64,000 bases of DNA from an uncultured Alteromonadaceae bacterium. Its GTDB lineage: Bacteria > Pseudomonadota > Gammaproteobacteria > Enterobacterales > Alteromonadaceae. Position numbers and translations under genes: made by a program. The stretch spans positions 28,128 to 92,127 of the forward strand of contig CAJXMO010000017.1 of assembly GCA_913056495.1 (NCBI GenBank), in the 5' to 3' direction. Under the pieces are notes generated by a model. The model was given only the letters and a program-made list of their open reading frames with translations, searched no databases and was not told the DNA's origin. Below are positions 21,153 to 29,233 of the stretch, one piece after another (the stretch's first letter is position 1; each line of letters starts with the position of its first letter).

Positions 21153-22193
21153 TTATTTATTGAATTGCTTGTTCTTATCCGCATTTTTTAAGCGCTCATA
21201 CTCAGCTTTTGATAAACTGACAACTGTACCATGGCGCACAGGGTGGAATGGAAAAGTCATTTTTTCACCTGCGCTAAATTTGCCAGAGCTTAAATTATCC
21301 GTTTCAAATGTTTGATAGCCAGTGCCTTTGCTGTACTGATCGAGTAATAACTTCCATTTAGCTGGCTGGCCGTCTTTCGCTTGCTGATAAACAAATGCGG
21401 CTGGACCTTCGTAACCTTGTAACTTATCTAAGGTAAAGCCTTCAACATCTTGCCAGCCGCTCATTAAATGTTGGCTGGTTTCCATTGTAATCGCTTTTGA
21501 TTTTTCATCTTTGGTAAAACGATAGTATGTGCCGTTTTCGTTGACGATTGTCGTGTCAATAACAGTAGTTGGTTTTTCAATATAAATAAATGGTTCGCCA
21601 AAGGTTTTAAAATCTTTAGTGCGAGCAGCCCAAATACGGAATTTTGAGAAGTTATCATCTGAGGTTTGTGATGCCCAAAATGCCATATAGGTTTGATTTT
21701 CTTCATCCCATACCGCTTCTGGTGCCCAGGCGCTGCCTGCATTATCGGGTGCAACTTTCACTAAACGAGGTTCAGACCAGTTGACTAAGTCAGTTGATTC
21801 CCAAATGACCAGCGATTTACTGGCACGAGTGGATGCACGGTCCCAGTCGTGATTGGTTAAATGAATAGAAAGATCTGTTGCTATCATGAAAAATTTATCA
21901 TGGTTTGGCGAGCGAATAATAAAAGGGTCACGTACGCCTTTATCACCTAAGTCACTGACCAGCACAGGTTCAGCGCCATTAAGTGCCTGCCAGTTATTAC
22001 CGTCTTCACTTAACAAAAAATAAATTTGCTCAGTCATGGGGGTCGCTTCACCACGGAAAGTTGCAAATAAATAGCCGCCCACTTCAGACTGCATTTCTGT
22101 GCTGGCATTATTTGTTTGAGCTAAATTGCCTGTGCCACAGCCAGACATTGCGCAGCTAGAGCCGATTAGCAATGCAAGTAATAATTTTTTCAT
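21153..22193 (-). CDS. GH43 lipoprotein
   Basis: A 346-residue lipoprotein (signal LALLIGSSCAMSGCG; Cys at about residue 19). The five-bladed GH43 propeller has GVRDPFII (base Asp), SAWAPEAVWDEE, VIDTTIV (second Asp) and GYEGPAAF (acid Glu). The order of motifs (GYLFATFRGE, then LSEDGNNW, then the Asp) resembles GH43 enzymes acting on arabinan or arabinogalactan side chains. It is divergent from the GH43 gene at 22547, with both promoters carrying the ECF-type motif in the 353-bp gap. It runs convergently with the STN receptor gene. Confidence 0.85.
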   Translation of the reverse strand: MKKLLLALLIGSSCAMSGCGTGNLAQTNNASTEMQSEVGGYLFATFRGEATPMTEQIYFLLSEDGNNWQALNGAEPVLVSDLGDKGVRDPFIIRSPNHDKFFMIATDLSIHLTNHDWDRASTRASKSLVIWESTDLVNWSEPRLVKVAPDNAGSAWAPEAVWDEENQTYMAFWASQTSDDNFSKFRIWAARTKDFKTFGEPFIYIEKPTTVIDTTIVNENGTYYRFTKDEKSKAITMETSQHLMSGWQDVEGFTLDKLQGYEGPAAFVYQQAKDGQPAKWKLLLDQYSKGTGYQTFETDNLSSGKFSAGEKMTFPFHPVRHGTVVSLSKAEYERLKNADKNKQFNK

Positions 22194-22255
22194 AAATAAT
22201 TTTCTCTTTTAATTAGATTATTAGAATCGTTTTAGATTGGATAGTTACTAACTTA

Positions 22256-22283
22256 TTAACGATTGAATCTCGCTGAACCGTAA
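22256..22283 (-). promoter_or_regulatory. ECF-type promoter motif upstream of GH43 (minus strand)
   Basis: On the minus strand it reads TTACGG, 14 bases, then ATCGTTAA, ending about 62 bp before the ATG at 22193. The partner on the plus strand lies about 100 bp away, so one intergenic region serves two divergent genes. Confidence 0.75.
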
Positions 22284-22382
22284 AAATATTTCTGAATTGT
22301 TAATAGGTTACTTTGATTTTAATCAGATTAGTATGATAGATATAAAAATCAAGTGTCAATAGGTATATGATTTTATGAGTAT

Positions 22383-22410
22383 TTACGGTTTTTACTGATT
22401 CTTTCGTTTT
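22383..22410 (+). promoter_or_regulatory. ECF-type promoter motif upstream of second GH43
   Basis: TTACGG, 14 bases, then TTCGTTTT, about 137 bp before ATG 22547. It faces away from the minus-strand copy in the same intergenic region. Confidence 0.75.
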
Positions 22411-22546
22411 TATATATGGCTAAAACGTAAAAAATCATAAATGCATTATCCAAGCAAAATGCAAGTTTTAAGATATGGGTGTTATTCGATAGCTCATTCG
22501 AACTTTGGCTTGATAGTCAAAATTTTGTGAATCTAAAGAAGCGTCA

Positions 22547-23659
22547 ATGAAAGTAAGTATTTTTATGAAAAAACAAAAGTTTAAATTTAAAAGCTCGTTG
22601 ATTTTGCTAACCGCATTATTGGGTGGATGTTCGGCTATGTCGGATATCGGCTTAACACAATCTGAGCAAATACAAGATAGCGAAACCCAAGTGCAAATGG
22701 GCGCTTATTTAATGGTTTATTTTAAAGACGATGATCATAGCTTACATATGGCGTTAAGTGCCGACGGTTATTCGTTTACTGATATTAATCAGGGCAAAGC
22801 TGTGATTGATGGTAAAAAAGTGGCTGAACAACAAGGGATCCGTGACCCGCATATTTACCGCAGTCCGGATGGCCGTTTTTATTTAGCCATGACAGACCTG
22901 CATATTTATGCTAAACGTGACGGTTTGCGTGATACCGAATGGCAAAGACCGGGTGAGCAATATGGTTGGGGCAATAACCAAGGTTTTGTATTAATGAAAT
23001 CGGATGATTTGATTAATTGGTCAACCGCTCGTGTTCGGGTCGATCAAAGTTTTGCCGGATACGAAAATATAGGTGCGGCGTGGGCGCCTGAAACTATTTA
23101 CGATCCGGTTGCCGACAAAATGATGTTGTATTTCACAATGCGCTTTGGCAACGGCTTAAATAAAATGTATTGGTCCTACGTTAATGATGAATTTAATAAA
23201 CTCACTACAGAGCCCAAACTTATTTTTCAATACCCTAAAGATATTACCTATATAGATGCTGATATTACTAAAGTAGGGGATACCTACCACATGTTTTATA
23301 CGCCGCACGATGGCACACCGGGCATAAAACAAGCCACATCAAACAAAATTAATGCCGATTATCAATACGACCCTGAGTGGTACGACACTGAAGCCGGAGC
23401 GAGTGAAGCACCTAATGTGTGGAAGCGCATTGGCGAAGATAAATGGGTGCTAATGTACGATATTTATAGCATTTCGCCGCATAATTTTGGCTTTAGGGAA
23501 ACCACTGACTTTGTCAATTTTACCGACCTTGGCCATTTTAACGAGGGCGTAATGAAAGCGACAAACTTTAGCTCACCCAAACATGGCGCGGTGATTCAGT
23601 TAACCGCAGAAGAGGCGACAAAATTAGCCGCACATTGGAACCTCGATATGCAGTTTTAA
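22547..23659 (+). CDS. GH43 lipoprotein
   Basis: A 370-residue lipoprotein (LLTALLGGCSAMSD, Cys about residue 28). ATG 22547 has AAAGAAG at good spacing; a second in-frame ATG at 22565 is possible. GIRDPHIY carries the base Asp, YIDADITKVG the second Asp, and SEAPNVWK the acid Glu. The blade hallmark AAWAPETIYD is present. It is related to, but clearly different from, the divergent neighbour at 21153. Its release of arabinofuranosyl or xylosyl units is inferred from the family. A hairpin terminator follows the stop codon. Confidence 0.85.
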   Translation: MKVSIFMKKQKFKFKSSLILLTALLGGCSAMSDIGLTQSEQIQDSETQVQMGAYLMVYFKDDDHSLHMALSADGYSFTDINQGKAVIDGKKVAEQQGIRDPHIYRSPDGRFYLAMTDLHIYAKRDGLRDTEWQRPGEQYGWGNNQGFVLMKSDDLINWSTARVRVDQSFAGYENIGAAWAPETIYDPVADKMMLYFTMRFGNGLNKMYWSYVNDEFNKLTTEPKLIFQYPKDITYIDADITKVGDTYHMFYTPHDGTPGIKQATSNKINADYQYDPEWYDTEAGASEAPNVWKRIGEDKWVLMYDIYSISPHNFGFRETTDFVNFTDLGHFNEGVMKATNFSSPKHGAVIQLTAEEATKLAAHWNLDMQF

Positions 23660-23666
23660 GCTGCAA

Positions 23667-23703
23667 AAACAGTAGGCGAAAATTAACCCGCCTACTGTTT
23701 ATT
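23667..23703 (+). terminator. hairpin terminator after GH43
   Basis: ACAGTAGGCG and CGCCTACTGT form the stem, with TTTATTACAATT after it. It closes the first half of the ECF-type regulon before the accessory block. Confidence 0.7.
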
Positions 23704-24125
23704 ACAATTGAGCCAAAAGCCAACGAACATTAAACTAATTAATAGCATTTCAAATAGGTGTTTTGTGTAGGTCTGGTAAGCCAGAGGCGCACCTGACAAG
23801 TCGCAACATTTATAGCCTATTTGTGCCGATTAAAATAAATTGTGCAAGCACGAAGAAACTAATCCCCTTATAATAATTAACTAAGTTCAGCCAAGCTAAT
23901 TTAGCTAACATAAGTTATGTTTTAGACAGTTTTAGCCATATTGCCTAAAACGCCCGTTTTGGTGGATTTATTTTTATAGCATTTAAAATAAAGCCAAAAA
24001 TTTTAAGGCTTGATAAATACTTAGCATTAGAGCTAAGATTCAGCTAAAAGAAATATTGGACAAATTGGTGGGATTAATTGCACCGATTTAGAGACGATTA
24101 AGTTGTTAGTTTTCAAGGAGAGTAC
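23704..24125. other. 422-bp intergenic start of the accessory block
   Basis: No coding frame is convincing. It contains a REP-like variant at 23767-23785 (GTAGGTC then TGGTAAGCCA), a near-palindrome CCTAAAACGCCCGTTTTGG at about 23945, and several AGCTAA/TTAGCT-rich inverted stretches. This is the left edge of the block that interrupts the glycan locus. Confidence 0.45.
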
Positions 24126-25100
24126 GTGAAATTTGCATTAGAGTTATTGAAGAAATTCTTTATCAATTACTTTTGGCTAGGCTTAGTAATAATCCTGCTT
24201 TCAATCATAATAGATTTTCATTATTTGCAAGCTCAAGCGACTCCTAATTACATAAAAGTCACAATAAAAGCTTTGGAATCTATAGGCATTGCCGTTTTAA
24301 TTTCTTCAATATTTTCTTTCGCATCAGGAACTTCTGGTTTTGTTGATAAGATCCAATCTTTGCTAGAAGGCATAATTATTAAACGAAATTTTTTAGGAAA
24401 CATTGATCCAGAAGGAAAAAAAGAGGCGCTAAAGTCATTAATTCAGCCATCTGATACAGAGAAAAATAAATACCCCAATATCGGTGATTACTACGGTTAT
24501 TTTATTAACAAAACACTAGGGATAGGTAAAAAATCTGTTCGAAGCAATTATCAAGTTAGCTCACGCGCTTATTATGATCCTGAACAAAAACGCATTGCAA
24601 TTGATGGAACCTATAGTTATCGAGTATATCCTAGTTCCGATGGCTTTCATGAAGTTACAGTTGGGTTTGCTGAAAGAAAAGATGGCCCATCTACTTGTAA
24701 GCATATTTCTATTTGTACCCCAGATGGAAAGCGAGAATTAAAAGATAAATTAGAATTTAATGAGGTCGACGAAGGTGGTGATATTTCTAAGCTCACAACT
24801 GTGCAAACCTCAGAATATAATCAATATCAACACTTAGATGTTGAATTAAAAATTAAAGAATACGGAAAAGACCATTGGGCTTTAATCACTTTTAAAGCAT
24901 TGCAACCAACTGATGGGTTCAAATTTATACTTCACTGCGACAACGAAATTGAAATTCAAGAACATGCAATATTTGTTGTGGGTGCAAGTTACTATATTGA
25001 CATTTCAGAAGATAAAAAAGATTTAACTGTTACTTGTAATCAATGGATTAATGAGGGTTCTGGGCTAACTGTATTGGTAGCCATCCCACATGAAAACTAA
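24126..25100 (+). CDS. hypothetical membrane-anchored protein with soluble C-terminal domain
   Basis: A 324-residue protein preceded by AAGGAG. Two hydrophobic helices are near the N terminus (about 15-34 and 46-68: FWLGLVIILLSIII, then IGIAVLISSIFSFA), then a conserved-looking helical stretch (FVDKIQSLLEGIIIKR, GNIDPEGKKEALKSLI), and a beta-rich C-terminal half from about 110 on. I do not recognise a named family. The layout of two helices and a soluble module is seen in several membrane effectors of defence islands, but no nearby sensor gene supports that reading. It is the first gene of an accessory block and is flanked downstream by repeat A. Confidence 0.7.
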   Translation: MKFALELLKKFFINYFWLGLVIILLSIIIDFHYLQAQATPNYIKVTIKALESIGIAVLISSIFSFASGTSGFVDKIQSLLEGIIIKRNFLGNIDPEGKKEALKSLIQPSDTEKNKYPNIGDYYGYFINKTLGIGKKSVRSNYQVSSRAYYDPEQKRIAIDGTYSYRVYPSSDGFHEVTVGFAERKDGPSTCKHISICTPDGKRELKDKLEFNEVDEGGDISKLTTVQTSEYNQYQHLDVELKIKEYGKDHWALITFKALQPTDGFKFILHCDNEIEIQEHAIFVVGASYYIDISEDKKDLTVTCNQWINEGSGLTVLVAIPHEN

Positions 25101-25122
25101 TAAAGCCATCATGCAGGGACTG

Positions 25123-25180
25123 CTAAAGCTTGGCTCGCGTTACTTCGGTCCTAATTTTAGCTAAGCTTTATTGCGCCATT
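25123..25180 (+). repeat. cassette-flanking imperfect inverted repeat A
   Basis: TAAAGCTTGGCTCG on the left and TTTTAGCTAAGCTTTA on the right form an imperfect hairpin. Both ends match repeat B (25835-25892) almost exactly while the middle differs. The SpoU methyltransferase gene lies between the two copies. Confidence 0.6.
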
Positions 25181-25221
25181 AAAAGGGCATTCAGTCTTAT
25201 TAATTATTCATCGAGAATAGT

Positions 25222-25815
25222 ATGGAAACCTCAAAAAGTACGGTTCGACAACGAGCTGATGAAATAAAAGAATATCAATGTAAAAATCTCATTGCTGTTT
25301 TAGAAAATCCAATGGATATCAAGAATATCGGGTCTGTAATTAGAAATGCTAACGCGCTCGGTGTTGAAAAAATATATGTTGTTGATAGCCGCAACTCGTT
25401 ACCTGATGATTGGGAAGAGATGCGAGAGAGGAGGTCACTTTCAAAAATTTCAGTTTCAGCTTCGAAATGGACTTTCGTTAAACGCTTTGACAGTACCGAA
25501 GCCTGTTTGGAACACCTTGAAAAAAATAGATTTACTTCAATCGTGACTTCTCCACATATTAAAGGGAAACAAAATTTTGTTTTGCATGAAGCCGATTACA
25601 CCCAAGCTAAACTCGCTGTGTGGTTTGGCAATGAAGCTCGTGGCGTAAGTGATATTGTTGTTGATCGAAGTGAAGCTTGTATATCTATACCAATGTTTGG
25701 CATGATCGAGAGTTTAAATTTAGCAACGACAACGGGCATTGTACTTTATGAAGTAACAAAACAACGAAGAGAATATCAAGCTAAATATAAACGAGCCAAT
25801 CGAAAAAAGGCCTAA
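25222..25815 (+). CDS. SpoU/TrmH-family RNA 2'-O-methyltransferase
   Basis: A 197-residue protein with the three SPOUT motifs: NPMDIKNIGSVIRNANALG (motif 1), WFGNEARGVSD (motif 2, with the conserved Glu and Arg) and SIPMFGMIESLNLATTTG (motif 3, trefoil knot). It should methylate the ribose 2'-OH of a tRNA or rRNA nucleotide using SAM. It is shorter than TrmH and has no extra RNA-binding domain, closer to the small TrmL-like class, though the target cannot be read from sequence. Two copies of the same hairpin repeat flank it, like a mobile cassette. Confidence 0.88.
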   Translation: METSKSTVRQRADEIKEYQCKNLIAVLENPMDIKNIGSVIRNANALGVEKIYVVDSRNSLPDDWEEMRERRSLSKISVSASKWTFVKRFDSTEACLEHLEKNRFTSIVTSPHIKGKQNFVLHEADYTQAKLAVWFGNEARGVSDIVVDRSEACISIPMFGMIESLNLATTTGIVLYEVTKQRREYQAKYKRANRKKA

Positions 25816-25834
25816 TGTACATGTATTCGGGCGC

Positions 25835-25892
25835 GTTAAAGCTTGGCTCGGTTTCAGTTTACTCGATAATTTTAGCCAAGCATTACCGCCCT
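25835..25892 (+). repeat. cassette-flanking imperfect inverted repeat B
   Basis: GCTTGGCT and AGCCAAGC form a perfect 8-bp stem inside a sequence that matches repeat A at both ends (left 14 of 14; right part about 20 of 24). The central loop is different. Same orientation as A. Confidence 0.6.
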
Positions 25893-25920
25893 GAATTGGA
25901 GAAAATGGCGCTATAGAATT

Positions 25921-26400
25921 ATGTTACCGATTATTTATACTTTATCCAATTTAGAATCTGGCAAGTTGTCAGTGATGGCAAAACCCGTGTCGGGAGAATG
26001 GATTGAGGATGAGTTTATTGGCTTTAATCGCTTGGGTATTAATTTAATTGTTTCGTTAATCGAAAAACATGAAGAAATTGAATTAGGATTAACTCGAGAA
26101 GCAGAGCTATGTTCACAAAATAATATAGAGTTTGTCTCTTTTCCCATTCCGGATCGCGGTATTCCAAACTATAAACAAGCTATGAATTTAGCTGATAGTC
26201 TTGCTACAAAAATTAATAATAGCGCACATGTTGCCATTCACTGTCGAGCCGGTATCGGTCGTACAGGCATTATCGCGGCGGCGGTACTCATTAAACTTGG
26301 GGTTTCTCCTCAAGAGGCTTTACACCAAATTTCAGTTACCAGAGGTGTGCAAATACCAGATACTGTAGAGCAGGAAAAATGGGTATTAGCATTAGAATAA
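25921..26400 (+). CDS. dual-specificity/tyrosine phosphatase-like protein
   Basis: A 159-residue cytoplasmic protein with the phosphatase P-loop HCRAGIGRTG: nucleophile Cys108, Arg114. The general-acid loop is FPIPDRG (Asp78). This is the compact cysteine-dependent dual-specificity class found in many bacteria, which removes phosphate from tyrosine, serine or threonine, or from other phosphomonoesters. No signal peptide. It follows repeat B by 29 bp and is in the accessory block with unrelated neighbours; no substrate is suggested by context. Confidence 0.88.
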   Translation: MLPIIYTLSNLESGKLSVMAKPVSGEWIEDEFIGFNRLGINLIVSLIEKHEEIELGLTREAELCSQNNIEFVSFPIPDRGIPNYKQAMNLADSLATKINNSAHVAIHCRAGIGRTGIIAAAVLIKLGVSPQEALHQISVTRGVQIPDTVEQEKWVLALE

Positions 26401-26443
26401 CTAGTACCGTTTCCAATAAGTTTTGATTGTTCGAAAGCAATTT

Positions 26444-26501
26444 GTAGGTCGGGCTTAAGCCCGATAGAACGCTGTATACAACGGGCTAAAGCCCGGTCTA
26501 C
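26444..26501. repeat. REP-like palindrome pair (BIME-like)
   Basis: GTAGGTC then GGGCTTAAGCCC (26444-26465) faces CGGGCTAAAGCCCG then GTCTAC (26481-26501). The outer GTAG ends are inverted, the usual layout of paired REP elements. It is the best-conserved example in the window. Confidence 0.7.
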
Positions 26502-26571
26502 ATAGAGACATATATGTTAATTAACCATTCAAAATTAAGTAGAAAGAGTACTAGATATTTTCGGAGTAAAT

Positions 26572-27081
26572 ATGCTTGGACTAGCTAAAGGAGAGGTGTT
26601 CCTCTGTGAATATAATGTAGCCTGGGTAGACGAATTTCAATTCGAATCAGAACGAATAATTGGCCAGATTGGTCATTATGTCGTTAAAATTCATCATATT
26701 GGCAGTACATCAGTGGCTTCTCTTAAAGCAAAACCGATAATTGATATAGCGGTTGAGATTGCTGAATTTCAAACTGGATTTGAATGTGTAGAAGCTCTTG
26801 GCGTTTTAGGATACAAGCACCGAATTATTGATGAGCTTGCCGATAGACATTATTGGAGTAAAGGTAATCCTAGAACCCACCAAATTCACATGTTTCAAAG
26901 CGGGAGTCCTTATCTATCTGATTTAATTAAATTTAGGGACGTACTTCGAGACAATGATATACTTAAAATAAAATATGAAAAATTAAAAGAATCACTCGTA
27001 AAAAGTTGCGGGCAAGATAAGTTTAAGTACACAAAAGCAAAAAATAGTTTTATTAATTCAGTACTATCTAATAAAAAATAG
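26572..27081 (+). CDS. GrpB/UPF0157 nucleotidyltransferase-like protein
   Basis: A 169-residue protein of the GrpB family: WVDEFQFESERI, HHIGSTSVASLKAKPIIDIAV, and the family's late RDHYWSKGNPRTHQIH-like region (DRHYWSKGNP, THQIHMF). The GSTS and D-x-A pattern resembles the polymerase-beta nucleotidyltransferase fold; GrpB proteins are of uncertain activity. It is typical of chromosomal cassettes and genomic islands. The stop codon lies inside a 22-bp perfect palindrome. Confidence 0.85.
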   Translation: MLGLAKGEVFLCEYNVAWVDEFQFESERIIGQIGHYVVKIHHIGSTSVASLKAKPIIDIAVEIAEFQTGFECVEALGVLGYKHRIIDELADRHYWSKGNPRTHQIHMFQSGSPYLSDLIKFRDVLRDNDILKIKYEKLKESLVKSCGQDKFKYTKAKNSFINSVLSNKK

Positions 27082-27097
27082 CTAACGTTAGCTATTT
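27076..27097. repeat. 22-bp perfect palindrome at grpB-like stop
   Basis: AAATAGCTAAC followed directly by its reverse complement. As RNA it would form a 9-bp stem with an ACGT loop, without a T-run. It may act as a weak terminator or be the end of a small repeat. Confidence 0.5.
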
Positions 27098-27132
27098 ATT
27101 CCGCCAAGCACAGATTATTAGTAAAGGTTACT

Positions 27133-27540
27133 ATGGAATCACTTCAAGAGAAAAATAATAGATAAGCTAAACACCATAGAAATGATTTATGGGCAGGCTT
27201 TGTTGTATTTGTCATAATTTCGCCTTTATTTTTCAGTTATGGGTACGAATTTTTCTATTGGTTTCAAGGGCTAAAGGTTGAGGTGCCGCATCCAGTTTTG
27301 GTTAGTGTTGGCGCCTTGGTTTATGGCGGAATATTAGCTGTAATGGGCGATTTTGCTTTATTGCCTAAGCTTTTTAAGGCGGCTGCCTTGGTTGGACTTA
27401 TGGCTTGGTTTAGTTATTTTTGGGTTGTGCTCAATTTATCTTGGTTTGCATTTATACCGCTCGCACCGGTTTTTATTCTGTTAAAAATTCAAGGGCCAAA
27501 AATTAAGGCGAGTTTAAATCAATCTAACAATGAGCAATAA
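27133..27540 (+). pseudogene. small membrane protein gene with in-frame stop at codon 11
   Basis: ATG 27133 has AAAGG at good spacing and opens MESLQEKNNR, then TAA at 27163-27165, after which the same frame stays open to 27540. The continuation has three hydrophobic segments (GFVVFVIISPLFFSYG, VSVGALVYGGILAV, VGLMAWFSYFWVVL) typical of a small inner-membrane protein. A single base change (CAA to TAA or similar) would explain the stop. The only clear in-frame alternative start downstream is GTG 27283, giving 85 residues without the first helix. No family recognised. Confidence 0.6.
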
Positions 27541-27641
27541 ATAGGGTCTAGAATTTTGGCAAGTATGAATCGGCTTTTTATTATCTATTTAGCCGACTTG
27601 GCGCAGCATTATTTTAGTTATCATTTTAGTGATCGCACTTT

Positions 27642-28460
27642 ATGCAAAAATTAATTGATACAACAAAAAGCATCTTTCAAGAAAAACAAACGCTACCTTT
27701 TGCGGTTTATCGCTCGGTTAAAGAGCAGCGCATGGTAAACGTGCCGATTATTAAACCCTTATTGATATTTATTCTGTCAGGCAATAAAAAACTGGGTATG
27801 GAAGAGACAGAAATAAACTGCCCGTCAGGCAGTTTTGTGTTTTTATCCAACATGCCGAATATTTCAATGCGAAATATTCCTAGCGACCAAGCCTATTATG
27901 CTTTGCTAATTGAATTTGAATATTCAGACTTTGATTGCCTTGAACATAGAGAGTTTAGCGCGAACACGCATTTTCAGGGGGAGATAGCGCCAAGGCTTGA
28001 GTATACGTTGCAACAGTTTGTTGAGTGGGCCGCGTTTTCACCCGCTGAAATGTGGCATATTCGTCGGCAGGAAATTTTGCTTGCGTTAGCTTCGCTAGGC
28101 TATAAACAAGTGGGTTCAGTGATGAAACCACCCACGCTGACTCACGAAGTTCATACTATAATCAATGCCAATTTAAGCCATGATATTGATGCTGCCACAA
28201 TATCGTCAATGTTAGCTATGAGCGAATCAACCTTGCGCCGCAAGTTAAGTGCGGAAGGCATTAGTTTCCAAGTTATAAAAGATAGAGCAAAACTAGGCTA
28301 TGGTTTGCATTTGGTACAAACCAGCAATAAACCTATAGGTTTAATTGCGGAACAATGCGGGTATATCTCGCAATCGCGCTTTACGGATAAATTTAAGCAA
28401 CTTTTTAATATAACGCCGACTGCTTTGCGAAAAACGATAATGAGCAAATCAGGCAAATAA
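27642..28460 (+). CDS. AraC-family transcriptional regulator
   Basis: A 272-residue regulator with an N-terminal cupin-like sensor (about 20-110) and a C-terminal double helix-turn-helix (about 170-265): DIDAATISSMLAMSESTLRRKL and KPIGLIAEQCGYISQSRFTDKFKQLF, the AraC/XylS signature. The N-terminal domain resembles exporter- and metabolite-sensing AraC types, not a classical arabinose-binding one. It lies 60 bp before the PEBP-like gene on the same strand and may control it. Nothing links it to the glycan genes except distance. Confidence 0.88.
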   Translation: MQKLIDTTKSIFQEKQTLPFAVYRSVKEQRMVNVPIIKPLLIFILSGNKKLGMEETEINCPSGSFVFLSNMPNISMRNIPSDQAYYALLIEFEYSDFDCLEHREFSANTHFQGEIAPRLEYTLQQFVEWAAFSPAEMWHIRRQEILLALASLGYKQVGSVMKPPTLTHEVHTIINANLSHDIDAATISSMLAMSESTLRRKLSAEGISFQVIKDRAKLGYGLHLVQTSNKPIGLIAEQCGYISQSRFTDKFKQLFNITPTALRKTIMSKSGK

Positions 28461-28532
28461 TTGATTGTTTTGGGACTAATGAGTTTACGCTATGCATCGT
28501 ATGATTGCGGCTCTGAATAAATGGAGATGAAT

Positions 28533-29090
28533 ATGAAAACATCATTAAATAAATTGGCTATTTTGGTTTCTTCAATGCTTGTATCGGGCAACTTACTCGC
28601 AGATTCCTTTACGCTGAGCAGTACGGATATAAAGCATGGCGAGTTTATGAATATGGCGCAAGAATTCAAAGGTTTTGGCTGCAATGGCGGCAATACATCG
28701 CCTCAGCTTTCTTGGCGTAACGCGCCTGAAGGTACACAAGCTTTTGCTGTGACCGTTTATGATCCTGATGCGCCAACAGGCAGCGGCTGGTGGCATTGGC
28801 AAATTGTCAATATTCCAAAAAATGCAAATAGTTTACCTGCTGGTGCTGGCAACCCAAGTCAAAAGCTCACGCCGCGTGGCAGTATGCAAATTATTAATGA
28901 CTATGGTAATGCAGGCTTTGGCGGGGCTTGTCCGCCAGTTGGCGATGGCGCTCATCGATACCAATTTACTGTGCATGCTCTATCACAAAAATTAGAGTTG
29001 CCGGAAAATGCTTCGGGTGCATTAACCGGTTATATGATTAATGCTCATGCGCTCGCGACGAGCACGATTGAAGCGCTCTATAAACGTTAA
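28533..29090 (+). CDS. PEBP-family (YbhB/YbcL-like) secreted protein
   Basis: Three in-frame ATG codons lie at 28521, 28527 and 28533; GGAG at 28523 is best placed for 28533, giving MKTSLNKLAIL and a signal peptide ending LLA-D. The fold is the phosphatidylethanolamine-binding (Raf-kinase-inhibitor-like) type: SPQLSWRNAPEGTQAFAV, VYDPDAPTGSGWWHW, and GDGAHRYQFTVHAL are the conserved ligand-pocket segments. Function of bacterial members is uncertain. It follows the AraC gene by 60 bp. Confidence 0.88.
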   Translation: MKTSLNKLAILVSSMLVSGNLLADSFTLSSTDIKHGEFMNMAQEFKGFGCNGGNTSPQLSWRNAPEGTQAFAVTVYDPDAPTGSGWWHWQIVNIPKNANSLPAGAGNPSQKLTPRGSMQIINDYGNAGFGGACPPVGDGAHRYQFTVHALSQKLELPENASGALTGYMINAHALATSTIEALYKR

Positions 29091-29091
29091 T

Positions 29092-29148
29092 CGCCAAATA
29101 GAAAGCATACGCCGATGCGAGCAATCGCTCGGCTTATTTGGTTTGGCT
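29092..29148. repeat. imperfect hairpin after PEBP gene
   Basis: CCAAATA (29094) pairs with TATTTGG (29135), GCC with GGC, and GAGC with GCTC around AATC, with bulges on the left arm. It may end the PEBP transcript; it also has the look of a cassette-end hairpin, but its sequence does not match repeats A and B. Confidence 0.4.
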
Positions 29149-29233
29149 TTCAGCTAATGCAATGTACAACAGCTTAACTTTCTTTTCTTTTCCTAAGGTA
29201 TAATGTGGAGCCCCTCAGGCTGATAAAATTGGA

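Noticed and set aside
25123..25892. Chromosomal integron with attC sites
   Set aside because: The two repeats look cassette-like, but the invariant GTTRRRY/RYYYAAC boxes could not be placed at both ends, and no integrase or attI was seen. Kept only as a cassette-like repeat pair.
27076..27097. 22-bp palindrome as an attC or attachment site
   Set aside because: It fits a self-complementary terminator-like stem and has no second copy in the window.
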